Shown: piece after piece, positions 1 to 8,082 of the stretch
How positions within the stretch are numbered: the stretch's first letter is position 1
Layout: every line of letters starts with the position of its first letter
Assembly: GCA_964597265.1 (NCBI GenBank)
Contig: CAZQWJ010000002.1
Coordinates: 10,883 to 74,882 of the forward strand
DNA from: CAZQWJ01 sp964597265
GTDB taxonomy: Bacteria > Patescibacteriota > 4484-211 > JAGQKX01
Direction of reading: 5' to 3'
Length of the DNA: 64,000 nucleotides
The notes under the pieces: model-generated
The model's database searches: none
What the model was told of the DNA's origin: nothing
What the model saw: the letters and a program-made list of their open reading frames with translations, nothing else
Program-made: the position numbers and the translations under genes

Positions 1-1
1 C

Positions 2-571
2 AAGGCAGACATCAAAAAGCCGGACCAATGTCAAAAAGCAGTTGAACAAACAATCCATGCTTTGGGAAAGATTAATTGTCTTATCAATAACGCGGCTGTC
101 CAATTCCCCCAAGAGTCTATTGAAGACATTCCATTTGAGCAGATTGATACAACGTTTCGAACTAATATATATTCGTACTTTTACTTTGTTCGTTACTGTC
201 TTCCTCATTTGAATAAAAACGATACGATTATTAACACAACATCTGTTACTGCTTATCGGGGGAGTGAACATTTGCTTGATTATTCCAGTACCAAAGGTGC
301 AATTGTTTCGTTCACGCGGTCATTGGCACGTATGCTGGCGGAAAAGAATATTCGCGTTAATGCAGTTGCACCAGGACCGATATGGACGCCGCTTATCCCT
401 GCGACTTTTCCCCCAGATCAAGTAGCCACGTTCGGTCAAGATGTACTGCTAGGACGTGCGGGACAACCTGATGAGGTTGCACCGTGTTTTTTGTTTTTAG
501 CTTCTGAACTGTCGTCATATATGACCGGCCAAGTGCTCCACCCAAACGGTGGAGAGATTGTAAATACCTAA
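2..571 (+). CDS. SDR family oxidoreductase, 5' end cut by window edge
   Basis: NAD(P)-dependent short-chain dehydrogenase, classical type. The reading frame is open back to base 2 (codons read KADIKKPDQCQ...), so the true start and the Rossmann TGxxxGIG motif lie outside the window. Visible: NNAA after the fourth strand, a catalytic Ser in the TTSVTAYRG stretch, the Y-x3-K pair in YSSTKGAIV, and a C-terminal block resembling APGPIWTPLIP...MTGQVLHPNGG, typical of the YhdG/YghA (general stress protein 39) subgroup. Substrate is not predictable. The next gene starts 19 bases downstream behind a strong ribosome site, so they may share a transcript. Confidence 0.93.
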   Translation, partial: KADIKKPDQCQKAVEQTIHALGKINCLINNAAVQFPQESIEDIPFEQIDTTFRTNIYSYFYFVRYCLPHLNKNDTIINTTSVTAYRGSEHLLDYSSTKGAIVSFTRSLARMLAEKNIRVNAVAPGPIWTPLIPATFPPDQVATFGQDVLLGRAGQPDEVAPCFLFLASELSSYMTGQVLHPNGGEIVNT

Positions 572-590
572 AGGAGGTGGACAAATTATT

Positions 591-1028
591 GTGGAATCCA
601 AAATCAACACAATCAGTGTCCTACAGTGGTTTATCTTACTCTTTACACTTGCGACATTGCTGCTCACATATGGAATTTATAACCAGACCGGTACTGATCT
701 AGGACAAGAAATCAAACAAGAGACTGCTGAAGTTTCCGAAAACACCCAGATCGCCGCCGCAAAAGCTGAAGCCTACGCACGTTTAGTTGCCATTCATGCC
801 GAAGTAGCTACAGATCAAACGTACGCTGAGGCCACAGATGAAGTACAAGAAATTCGCCAAGACCTACAAGTTGCATATCAAGATGCTTCTGCAGAAACTC
901 GGGAAGAGCTAAACGAACTGGACCGCAATCTTGCAGCTGCGGAAGCAGAACTTCGTGATGCATCTACTAATGCGCTCAATACCTTGGAAGTTATCATTGT
1001 GTGGCTAAAACAAGACATACGCAATTAA
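591..1028 (+). CDS. Small membrane-anchored coiled-coil protein
   Basis: Unrecognised 145-residue protein. GTG start chosen because AAAGGAGGTGG sits at 571-581, a near-perfect ribosome site. One N-terminal membrane helix (about residues 10-29), then a long Ala/Glu/Gln-rich segment with heptad character (about 35-125) and a second short hydrophobic patch near the C-terminus (NTLEVIIVWL). It looks like a tethered helical rod. It lies between an SDR oxidoreductase and ChaB, same strand. Function unknown. Confidence 0.75.
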   Translation: MESKINTISVLQWFILLFTLATLLLTYGIYNQTGTDLGQEIKQETAEVSENTQIAAAKAEAYARLVAIHAEVATDQTYAEATDEVQEIRQDLQVAYQDASAETREELNELDRNLAAAEAELRDASTNALNTLEVIIVWLKQDIRN

Positions 1029-1066
1029 TATATTTCATTCTAATCTGATCTAAGGAGGTGAGAAAC

Positions 1067-1379
1067 ATGCCTTATAGACAAATACAAGAATTACCAGAAT
1101 CTATCAAAAACAACCTGCCCAAACACGCACAAAAAATTTACAAAGAAGCATATAACAGTGCATGGGAACAATACAAAGATCCGGAGAAAAGACAAGCAGA
1201 TGCAGATCGAGAGGAGACCGCCCACAAGGTTGCATGGAGTGCAGTCAAAGACTCATATGAAAAAAACNNNNNNNNNNNNNNNNNNNNNNNNNNNNNNNNN
1301 NNNNNNNNNNNNNNNNNNNNNNNNNNNNNNNNNNNNNNNNNNNNNNNNNNNNNNNNNNNNNNNNNNNGAAAAAAACTAA
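1067..1379 (+). CDS. chaB: ChaB family protein, interrupted by a scaffold gap
   Basis: Matches the small ChaB domain: MPYRQIQELPESIKNNLPKHAQ..., the AWEQYKDPEKR core and the conserved ETAHKVAWSAVK helix. ATG at 1067 is six bases after AAGGAGGTG (1052-1060). The coding frame enters the N run after GAA AAA AAC. The bases after the run are the same nine, GAAAAAAAC, followed by TAA. If the two copies are one, the protein is 67 residues ending YEKN, close to family size. ChaB was named for cation/proton antiport regulation in E. coli; its role here is unknown. Confidence 0.85.
1268..1367. other. Assembly gap of 100 N
   Basis: Exactly 100 N, a conventional length for a gap of unknown size. The 9-mer GAAAAAAAC stands immediately on both sides (1259-1267 and 1368-1376), so the flanking contigs may simply overlap there. 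Confidence 0.98.
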
Positions 1380-1391
1380 TTACCTTTATTA

Positions 1392-1460
1392 AGCGATTCC
1401 GCATACCTCACGCAAGGGAGAGGAGACACCATGGAGTAGCGTGAGGTATGCGGAATCGCT
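1392..1460. repeat. Perfect 22-bp inverted repeat, 25-nt spacer
   Basis: AGCGATTCCGCATACCTCAC begins the left arm (1392-1413) and its exact reverse complement is the right arm (1439-1460). It lies between the converging chaB and the minus-strand gene whose TAG stop overlaps the right arm. There is no T-run on either side, so it is not a typical intrinsic terminator. A weaker hairpin (GCATAACGA/TCGTTACGC, one wobble) follows inside the neighbouring gene. Its nearness to the scaffold gap leaves open a fold-back assembly artefact. Confidence 0.9.
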
Positions 1461-1815
1461 AGAGCATAACGACCAGTTGATAGTGATCGTTACGCATTGT
1501 TTGAGTAGTCGGTTCTGGGGCAGCAGAGGGTACCTCCGTCGGGATCACCTCTTCTGTATTTTCCTCAAAGAACAACTGGGTCTCCTCATCTTGAGTTTGT
1601 TCTGTACCTTCTTCGTCAGTATCTTGAGGAGTTGGAGTCTGCTGCTGTTGAGTTGGTGTCACTGTTGTATCGGTATCAGACTCATCATCGTAGTAAATAA
1701 GAAATAAGATAATTGCGAAGGCTAGGATAGCACCCAAAACCAGTCCCACCGAAATCCCTGAGTTTTCGTTGTCCTGTCCACGCACTACTTGTTCTCGTAT
1801 GTGTGTATCAGCCAT
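1459..1815 (-). CDS. Single-pass membrane protein with acidic Q/T/P-rich tail
   Basis: Unrecognised 118-residue protein. ATG at 1813-1815 is preceded on the minus strand by GGGGAGGTGAA, a strong ribosome site. Short N-terminus of about 20 residues, one membrane helix (SVGLVLGAILAFAIILFLIYY), then a disordered acidic tail with TPTQQQQTPTPQDTDEE and further Glu/Thr/Gln runs. This architecture fits a small surface or envelope protein. The stop codon abuts the 22-bp inverted repeat. Confidence 0.75.
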   Translation of the reverse strand: MADTHIREQVVRGQDNENSGISVGLVLGAILAFAIILFLIYYDDESDTDTTVTPTQQQQTPTPQDTDEEGTEQTQDEETQLFFEENTEEVIPTEVPSAAPEPTTQTMRNDHYQLVVML

Positions 1816-1872
1816 AATTATTCACCTCCCCAAGTAACTACTATAGTATTCAAATTAACCCTATAAATTAAT

Positions 1873-1924
1873 AACCACATCACAGCTAGGTAAGAAAACG
1901 GTAAAGTATAATGTGGTTTTCTTA
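1873..1924 (+). promoter_or_regulatory. Candidate promoter with nested inverted repeats
   Basis: TATAAT at 1907-1912 lies inside two overlapping inverted repeats: AACCACAT (1873-1880) with ATGTGGTT (1911-1918), and TAAGAAAAC (1891-1899) with GTTTTCTTA (1916-1924). A -10 box covered by dyads suggests an operator for the plus-strand gene at 1981. No convincing -35 box was found. Confidence 0.4.
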
Positions 1925-1980
1925 CTATCCTCTCACCTTGTTTTTACTCTGCTTTTAATCGGAGCGCATAGACTGAACGA

Positions 1981-2196
1981 ATGGATAATCTATCAATAGA
2001 TACGTTAGTCAAAAACTATAGCCTTACTATTATTCTAACGTCGTTGTTTTTGATCAGCTGGATGGGTCAAGCATATTTTCAATGGCACGAGTTTGAACAG
2101 GATGCTCAAGACCACAATACATCACCAGAAGACAGTGATGAAAAACTACAACAGTCATTGAACCGAATCGAAAAGAAAGTCGACCAGGCACGTTAG
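1981..2196 (+). CDS. Small membrane protein, DUF6766-like N-terminal half
   Basis: 71 residues with one membrane helix (about 14-33) and a charged helical tail. The segment LTSLFLISWMGQAYFQWHEF followed by a His-Asn-rich stretch recalls from memory the first membrane helix and loop of DUF6766 proteins, which are normally about 200 residues with a second helix region; that half is absent here. No clear ribosome site (GGAG lies 17 bases upstream). It could be a truncated relative or an unrelated small protein. Confidence 0.55.
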   Translation: MDNLSIDTLVKNYSLTIILTSLFLISWMGQAYFQWHEFEQDAQDHNTSPEDSDEKLQQSLNRIEKKVDQAR

Positions 2197-2265
2197 TAGA
2201 ATGGCTTTGATCTAACCGTGCTAATGGAAGAGCAGTAATAAACACGTAAAGGGAGGTGAATAACT

Positions 2266-2493
2266 ATGTATCACAAAATCTACGAACAGCCACAGATCCA
2301 TATCCTATATTATGACGCTTCAGTGTTCTTCGATGATGTTGATGATGAATCACTCATCGAAGAGATGGAGATTCAGCGTGATCTCTATCGTGAAACAAAA
2401 CGCGGAGTCGAAAGGAAAATTGATGACGCAGGAAAAACCATCAAAAAGATTACTGACCCGTTAACTGATGGATCAGATGAGGATGATCGGTAA
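2266..2493 (+). CDS. Small acidic hypothetical protein
   Basis: 75 residues, unrecognised. The start is well supported by GGGAGGTGAA at 2251-2260, five bases before ATG. Acidic first half (FFDDVDDESLIEEMEIQRD), basic centre, then an acidic end (DGSDEDDR). No membrane helix and no cysteine. It lies just upstream of the histidine kinase on the same strand. Confidence 0.6.
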   Translation: MYHKIYEQPQIHILYYDASVFFDDVDDESLIEEMEIQRDLYRETKRGVERKIDDAGKTIKKITDPLTDGSDEDDR

Positions 2494-2554
2494 TAAACAA
2501 GATTCTGACAAACAACCAGCCTTCTACTAGTATACAATAGCGGTAGAACCTCAT

Positions 2555-4597
2555 ATGACACGAAGAAAAACAGAAAAAGAATTAATACTGCAATCAATAC
2601 TCCCCACTATCCTAAACACAATAAGCGAAGGAGTTACCGTGCAAGACCATACAGGAGAAATAGTATACGCCAACGACAGCGCTGCTACCAGACTAGGCTT
2701 GGCCTCCGGGGAAGAGCTCATGCGTATACCTATACAAGAACTTCATCAAAAACACCTAGATAGATTCAGAATGTTTGACGAGGAAGGCAATCCTGTGGTG
2801 TATGACCAGCTTCCAGCCCGACAGGTGTTCCGAGGTGAAGAGAGCCCTTCACTGCGGATTAAGTATGAGAACTCGGAAACTCAGGAAATCTCCTGGTCTA
2901 GCCTAACCGCGTATCCAATGTATGACTCAAAAGGCTCCATTCAGTATGTGATCAATGTCTTTACCGATATTACCGAACGCAAGCATACAGAGCAGTTACT
3001 TAAGTTCAAAGCCGAAGTTGCTAAAATCTTTATCTCATCTGCCGATTTTTCCAAAACACTCAAAATGATTGCGCAGTTAGCTATCGAATATGTAGCGGAT
3101 TGGTCAGCTATAGATCTTTTGCAAGAGGATGCAACCATTACACCTCTCATTGTCTTACATAAAGATCCCTCAAAAATACCCCTGGCGCACCAGTTACACA
3201 AGATCACCCCCTCTACTCTTGACGATGATTATGGGGTTGGAAAAGTCATACGTACGGGCAAACCCGAATTTATCCCAGAAATTACCCAAGAGATGTTACA
3301 AGCAAGTGCAACAAACGCTGAACACTATCAATTACTAACCGCAATCGGTTTTAGTTCTGCCATGATTATCCCTCTGAATGTACGCGGTAAAACGATTGGC
3401 GCTTTGACATTTGCCTATGCCGAATCAGGCGAGCATTACTCACATACAGATCTCGAAATAGCAATCATTCTAGGTCTGCGTGCATCGCTAGCAATAGAAA
3501 ATTCATTTTTGTACGACGAGATCGAACAAGAGCGGCAGCGTTTTAAAGATATCATCCAAAACATCCCTGGAGTTGTTTGGGAATGGTGGGCTCAAGAAAA
3601 CCAAGGAGAGAATCAAGTAAACTACGTAAGTAGCTATCTTACAGATCTGCTCGGTTACGACTCTTTGCAATTCGAAAGTCCTACCGATTTGTGGTTAACT
3701 ATAGTCCACCCGCAGGATCATGAAAAAGCCACCAAAGACCTGGAAGACATATTCCTTTCAAAAGGAGCTGGAACAGTTTCGTTTCGCTGTATCAAGAAAA
3801 ACGGGGGTATTATTTGGACTGAGACACACTGTTTAGCCATCCTCGACGAACAAGGTAATGCAATTGGAATGAGAGGAGTCATACTAGACATTACCGAACG
3901 CAAGGAACTTGAAAATAGAAAAACTGAATTTATCAGTCTTGCTAGCCACGAATTAAAAACGCCGTTGACCAGCTTGAGAGTCTATGTCGAGTTACTCACT
4001 CACCAATTTAAGAAAAACAACGTCAAAAAATATGACAAATACCTCCAAAGAATTACAAAACAAGCTCACAAATTAACATCCTTGGTTAATGACCTGCTTG
4101 ATGTTTCCCGCATAGAAACAGGCAAATTGCAACTCAACCAAGAAGAAGTTCCGGATATTACCGAACTCATCCAAGAAGTAGTTGATACGTTTCAAGAAAC
4201 GACTCAAACGCATACTATTCAAACCGATGGTCAATCTCGTCATAAGCTTCTGATTGATCCGGATCGCATCAATCAGGTACTCGTCAATTTGTTGTCCAAT
4301 GCGATTAAATATTCACCACAGGCAGACACAATTGTCGTGGGTATCCGAGATACAGAAAACGAGGTAGAGGTGTGGGTTAAAGACTTTGGTATTGGCATAG
4401 ACAAACAAGATCAACCTTTTATCTTCAATCGATTCTACCGTGCTCGACAAGCCGATCAAGAAACCTTTCCCGGCCTAGGGATTGGCCTATATGTTTCTCA
4501 ACAAATCATACAAAAACACGGTGGCTATTTTCAGCTTGCCAGCGAATTGGGTAAGGGTACGACATTTACATTTGCCTTGCCTGCGCTCAAAACATGA
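2555..4597 (+). CDS. PAS-GAF-PAS hybrid-sensor histidine kinase
   Basis: Soluble sensor kinase of 680 residues with no membrane helix. Order: PAS (about 15-135, ending in the PAC-type TDITERK), GAF (about 155-320), second PAS (about 325-450, again ending LDITERK), HisKA dimerisation/phosphoacceptor domain with His465 in SLASHELKTPLTS, then HATPase with the N box near Asn582 (NLLSNAIKYSP), G1 (KDFGIGI), G2 (GLGIGLY) and the GKGTTF end. All catalytic boxes are intact. A TACAAT box lies at 2533-2538 and no ribosome site is seen. The receiver-only regulator downstream is the natural partner. The input could be a small molecule or redox signal. Confidence 0.95.
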   Translation: MTRRKTEKELILQSILPTILNTISEGVTVQDHTGEIVYANDSAATRLGLASGEELMRIPIQELHQKHLDRFRMFDEEGNPVVYDQLPARQVFRGEESPSLRIKYENSETQEISWSSLTAYPMYDSKGSIQYVINVFTDITERKHTEQLLKFKAEVAKIFISSADFSKTLKMIAQLAIEYVADWSAIDLLQEDATITPLIVLHKDPSKIPLAHQLHKITPSTLDDDYGVGKVIRTGKPEFIPEITQEMLQASATNAEHYQLLTAIGFSSAMIIPLNVRGKTIGALTFAYAESGEHYSHTDLEIAIILGLRASLAIENSFLYDEIEQERQRFKDIIQNIPGVVWEWWAQENQGENQVNYVSSYLTDLLGYDSLQFESPTDLWLTIVHPQDHEKATKDLEDIFLSKGAGTVSFRCIKKNGGIIWTETHCLAILDEQGNAIGMRGVILDITERKELENRKTEFISLASHELKTPLTSLRVYVELLTHQFKKNNVKKYDKYLQRITKQAHKLTSLVNDLLDVSRIETGKLQLNQEEVPDITELIQEVVDTFQETTQTHTIQTDGQSRHKLLIDPDRINQVLVNLLSNAIKYSPQADTIVVGIRDTENEVEVWVKDFGIGIDKQDQPFIFNRFYRARQADQETFPGLGIGLYVSQQIIQKHGGYFQLASELGKGTTFTFALPALKT

Positions 4598-4680
4598 CTT
4601 CTTGCCATTTCCTTACACGATGCCCATATTTCTTTCGCAGATATTTGGTACTTCTGAGTAGATACTAGGAGATATTTTTC

Positions 4681-4686
4681 TATAAT
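4681..4686 (+). promoter_or_regulatory. -10 box for the receiver-only regulator
   Basis: TATAAT 17 bases before the ATG at 4704, with no ribosome site between them. The predicted leader is only about 10 nt. No recognisable -35 at the usual distance. Confidence 0.45.
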
Positions 4687-4703
4687 ATGTTTCCTTTTTG
4701 TGC

Positions 4704-5057
4704 ATGATTAGCGTATTAGTTGTTGACGACAATCCAGACATCCTCGAAGCTATAGCGATGGCACTGGAAGCTGAAAACTTTTCAGTTATTAAGACTACGC
4801 AGTGGGATCAAGTCCTTCCACTAGCTATTGAGTACGTGCCTGACGTTATTGTCATGGATGTATTCTTATCTGGTATTGATGGCAGAGTATTGCTCGAATC
4901 CTTAAAGATAGAACCTCAAACAAAAAATGTACGTGTAATTATGATCTCAGCGTATCCCCATATCAAAGAGTCTGCGCTTAAGGGAAGGGCGGATTTTTTC
5001 TTAGAGAAACCTTTTAGTATCAATGCGTTGGTACAGGCAATCAGGAAAGTAGCTTAA
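4704..5057 (+). CDS. Receiver-only response regulator (CheY-like)
   Basis: A single REC domain of 117 residues from ATG 4704, chosen over an upstream TTG because the domain begins MISVLVVDDN directly. The acidic pair is DD near residues 8-9, the phosphoacceptor is Asp52 (IVMDVFLSG), the Thr/Ser position is in MISAYP, and the Lys is in LEKPF. No output domain, so it probably relays phosphate or binds a partner protein. Its stop overlaps that of the converging OmpR-type regulator by four bases (TTAA). Confidence 0.93.
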   Translation: MISVLVVDDNPDILEAIAMALEAENFSVIKTTQWDQVLPLAIEYVPDVIVMDVFLSGIDGRVLLESLKIEPQTKNVRVIMISAYPHIKESALKGRADFFLEKPFSINALVQAIRKVA

Positions 5058-5728
5058 GCACTAGTATCGATTTTATAGCCGAATCCTCGAACTGTCTGAA
5101 TAAGCTTATTCTTGGCACCCTTGTCGATTTTTTTACGCAAATACCCGATATAAACATCTACCACTCGAGACTCAATATCTGGGGAATAACTCCAAATACG
5201 GTTGAGAATCATATCTCTTTGTAAGACTTTTCCCTGATTTATCGCCAAATACTCAAGTAAGCGAAATTCTTGTGGTGTCAGTGACACATTTTTGCCGTTA
5301 CGAGTAACCATGAGTTTTTCAGTATCAATCTCTAGGTCATCGATCTTGATAACTATATCCTGCTGATGATTTCTCAAACGAGCAGCAATACGTGCGATAA
5401 GTTCATCAGTATCAAAGGGCTTGGCAATGTAATCATCCGCTCCTAGGTTTAATCCGTCAACCATATCTTGGGTGGTGCCCTTGGCCGTGAGAATGATAAC
5501 TGGTATATGCGGCCAGTTCTTTTTGCATTCTTTGCACACTGTCTCACCAGACATGGTGGGTAATCCTAAATCAAGTAGAATCAGATCTGGAGGGAGTGCT
5601 GCTATTTTGTTAAGAGCTTGTGGTCCATCCTCTGCCTCTACAACAAGATAGTAGTTTGTCTGCAGGATCTCGCTCAGGCCCTGCCGAAGGTCTTTGTCGT
5701 CTTCGATAACTATAATCGTCTTAGCCAT
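5054..5728 (-). CDS. OmpR/PhoB-type response regulator
   Basis: 224 residues. Receiver with Asp10/Asp11, phosphoacceptor Asp53 (LILLDLGLP) and Lys103 (AKPF), then a winged-helix DNA-binding domain from about 127 to the end (SLTPQEFRLLEYLA, RVVDVYIGYLRKKI, IQTVRGFGYKI). Complete and typical in length. Transcribed toward the histidine kinase/regulator pair; no kinase is adjacent on its own strand, so it may also be served by the upstream kinase. Confidence 0.95.
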   Translation of the reverse strand: MAKTIIVIEDDKDLRQGLSEILQTNYYLVVEAEDGPQALNKIAALPPDLILLDLGLPTMSGETVCKECKKNWPHIPVIILTAKGTTQDMVDGLNLGADDYIAKPFDTDELIARIAARLRNHQQDIVIKIDDLEIDTEKLMVTRNGKNVSLTPQEFRLLEYLAINQGKVLQRDMILNRIWSYSPDIESRVVDVYIGYLRKKIDKGAKNKLIQTVRGFGYKIDTSA

Positions 5729-5812
5729 AATTTAGTCCAATTACAAACGGCTCAATGCCTAATGTACACCCCTGTTACTCTATTCTACTACGTATATTAG
5801 TATGATTCACAA

Positions 5813-5846
5813 CGAAAAACCGCGGCTCTTACACCGCGGTTTTTCG
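5813..5846. terminator. Bidirectional intrinsic terminator
   Basis: 13-bp perfect stem CGAAAAACCGCGG / CCGCGGTTTTTCG with an 8-nt loop. A-run and T-run flanks make it functional on both strands. On the minus strand it ends the GlsB-type gene before the OmpR-type regulator. Confidence 0.85.
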
Positions 5847-5889
5847 CAGACGTTTTTAGTAATTACGTAGAAATCCTGTTTCAACAAAA

Positions 5890-6156
5890 TTATCGAGAAC
5901 GTAACAGAGCTCTTCCTATGGCGATAACGACGATAGCACCTATCACGGAAACAACAAAACTATACACAGTTATGCCATTGACTTGTTGAAACCCAAGAAG
6001 ATCGGCCAACAGCCCTCCGATAATGGCACCTGAAATGCCTAACAAAATATCATCCATGGTACCTTGTGTACTATCGGTTCCCATTATCCTCGACCCGACC
6101 CAACCCACAAAGGCCCCGAACAATAACCATAAAGCAATTGAAAGTAATAATGACAT
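5890..6156 (-). CDS. GlsB/YeaQ/YmgE family membrane protein
   Basis: 88 residues with three membrane helices and the family's glycine-rich signature (FGAFVGWVGSRIMG, ISGAIIGGLLADLLG). Often annotated as transglycosylase-associated; in enterococci GlsB is linked to stress resistance, but the biochemical role is not established. ATG is preceded by AGAGGTGAA, a good ribosome site. Followed by its own terminator. Confidence 0.9.
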   Translation of the reverse strand: MSLLLSIALWLLFGAFVGWVGSRIMGTDSTQGTMDDILLGISGAIIGGLLADLLGFQQVNGITVYSFVVSVIGAIVVIAIGRALLRSR

Positions 6157-6292
6157 ATTCGATTCACCTCTTTTCTACAACTTTAGAATAACTGCATGGC
6201 GTAAACATTCAATTAGTAACGAGTAAGAGAAATGTAATGATGTTTGCAGGTATAGACAGACGATAGCGTACATCCATACAATGGTACATATC

Positions 6293-7234
6293 ATGTCATT
6301 TATCTTGGGGTTTGCAAGTTCGCTTATTTTAATAATATTGTGGGGATGGTTTTATTACAACCGTGACCCGCATCCTGAAAAAGTCAAACATATCATAACT
6401 GCAGCAGGGTTTGGGATAATTGCATTTTTTCTATCATTTATCTTGCTTGTACCCATCTCGTGGTTATTTGATACATCGTTTGAGAGCATTGACGTATTTT
6501 TTCACAATGCCCATATCCTAACCGTTATTCTCTTAGCTGCGGCAGAAGAATTCAGTAAGTTGTTTGTCCTTCGGTATATTATCTTCAAAATCCGCGCTGT
6601 TGACGAACATATTGATGGAGTATTGTACGGCGGACTTTTGGGGTTGGGGTTTGCAACAATAGAAAATTTCTTTTATGCACTCGAATTGGACGTAACGTCA
6701 GCCATTGTGAGGGCTTTACTCATACCACTGTTACATAGCGCTACTGGGGCGATTCTGGGCTTTTTTATAATTGAAAAAAAGCTCAGGGACACTCCTGCAC
6801 ATCAACACAGCATTTGGTTAGCATTAGGCATCACAACGTTGTTCCATGGACTATATAACTATTTCCTTATCGTAACCGAAGTATTTCCATTGGCGATCTT
6901 ATTGGTATTGTTGATGTGGGTAGGACTTCTGATAGCTGTCGGCTATGTGACTAATGTTTCCCGCAAACGCGACTACCGCCAACATGCTCATACTCTTGTC
7001 GAAGATACGAGAGAAGCGCGCGAGGAAGGAAAAACATATTGCTTGTTGGGACTATTCTGCTCATTCCTTGCACTTCTATTGATTTTTCCTATCTTTTTGG
7101 GTCCACTTGGTTATATTCTGGGAATGGTCGGTGCCCAACAGGGCGCGGTAGTCTGGGGAATGCGTACCAGACGTTTTGCTGTAGCAGCCACGTTAGTTGG
7201 CTTTTTGGCCAATACCGTTTTTCAAACTATCTGA
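6293..7234 (+). CDS. prsW: PrsW-type intramembrane metalloprotease
   Basis: Multi-pass membrane protein of about 313 residues. The PrsW signatures are visible: the adjacent glutamates in LLAAAEEFSKLFV, ENFFYA in the next helix, then LHSATGAILGFF and TLFHGLYNYF, which supply the expected metal-binding and catalytic Glu/His residues. PrsW performs site-1 cleavage of an anti-sigma factor in Bacillus; no anti-sigma gene is visible here. The C-terminus carries an extra two-helix hydrophobic region beyond the PrsW core, after a basic loop. ATG 6293 is preferred over ATG 6281 because 6281 overlaps a TACAAT box (6277-6282). Confidence 0.85.
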   Translation: MSFILGFASSLILIILWGWFYYNRDPHPEKVKHIITAAGFGIIAFFLSFILLVPISWLFDTSFESIDVFFHNAHILTVILLAAAEEFSKLFVLRYIIFKIRAVDEHIDGVLYGGLLGLGFATIENFFYALELDVTSAIVRALLIPLLHSATGAILGFFIIEKKLRDTPAHQHSIWLALGITTLFHGLYNYFLIVTEVFPLAILLVLLMWVGLLIAVGYVTNVSRKRDYRQHAHTLVEDTREAREEGKTYCLLGLFCSFLALLLIFPIFLGPLGYILGMVGAQQGAVVWGMRTRRFAVAATLVGFLANTVFQTI

Positions 7235-7240
7235 ACATTC

Positions 7241-7651
7241 TTATCGTTTGGAGAATTGATGCGCGCGACGGGCTTTGTGTAAATTGATCTTTTTGCGCTC
7301 AGTCATACGGGGATCTCTGGTCAGAAAATCTTTCTTGCGTAACAGTTTCCGGAGATCTTCATCATATTTGACAAGTGCACGGGCAATTGCCAAAACAACT
7401 GCTTCTGCCTGCGCACTCTTACCGCCACCATGAGTCTTAATAGATACATCAAAACCATCTGCGCTCACTCCTGCCTCTACAAATGGTTCTAGTATACGCT
7501 TGCGATCGTATTCACTGGGAAAGTATTCTTCAAAAGCCAAATCGTTGATTACAACACTGCCCTTGCCTTTCTCGATACGAGCACGGGCAATTGCTGTTTT
7601 TCTCCTACCTGACGCCCACAATATGTCATTTTTGGTCGAATTTTTTGCCAT
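7241..7651 (-). CDS. rpsI: 30S ribosomal protein S9
   Basis: 136 residues, full length. N-terminal ASGRRKTAIARARI, the GGGKSAQAEAV loop and the C-terminal QFSKR tail that reaches the P-site tRNA are all present. Last gene of the long minus-strand block, two bases after rplM, converging on prsW with only six bases between stops and no obvious terminator. Confidence 0.98.
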   Translation of the reverse strand: MAKNSTKNDILWASGRRKTAIARARIEKGKGSVVINDLAFEEYFPSEYDRKRILEPFVEAGVSADGFDVSIKTHGGGKSAQAEAVVLAIARALVKYDEDLRKLLRKKDFLTRDPRMTERKKINLHKARRAHQFSKR

Positions 7652-7653
7652 AG

Positions 7654-8082
7654 TTATAATTCTAGTTTTTGCGGCTGTTGTCCGGCATGCGGATGTTCCT
7701 CACCCGTATAGATATACAGCTTCTGCATGATGACATCCTGTAAGCGGTTCTTGGGGAGCATACCACGAACCGCTCGCTCCAGCAAGCGCTCAGGGTACTT
7801 TTCTCGTGCCTCTGCGACATTTTGAGTCCTGATACCGCCAGGATAACCAGTGTGACGATAATATTGCTTATTTTGCTCTTTTTTGCCAGTAACCATAATC
7901 CGGTCAACATTGACCACTACCACATAATCACCCATGTCCCATTGTGGTGAATAATACGCCCGGTTTTTGCCGGATAGAATCTGAGCAATGGTGGATGCTG
8001 CACGGCCCAATACAACATCTTTGGCATCTACAAGATACCATTTCCTGGTTATTTCTTTTGGTTTTACTGATGACATTTTCAT
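7654..8082 (-). CDS. rplM: 50S ribosomal protein L13
   Basis: 142 residues with the family core: RKWYLVDAKDVVLGRAAS, GDYVVVVNVDRI, YYRHTGYPGG, RAVRGMLPKNRL and the YTGEEHPHAGQQP end. Start ATG overlaps the rplQ stop (ATGA). A second Met two codons later is an alternative. Pairs with rpsI as usual. Confidence 0.98.
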   Translation of the reverse strand: MKMSSVKPKEITRKWYLVDAKDVVLGRAASTIAQILSGKNRAYYSPQWDMGDYVVVVNVDRIMVTGKKEQNKQYYRHTGYPGGIRTQNVAEAREKYPERLLERAVRGMLPKNRLQDVIMQKLYIYTGEEHPHAGQQPQKLEL

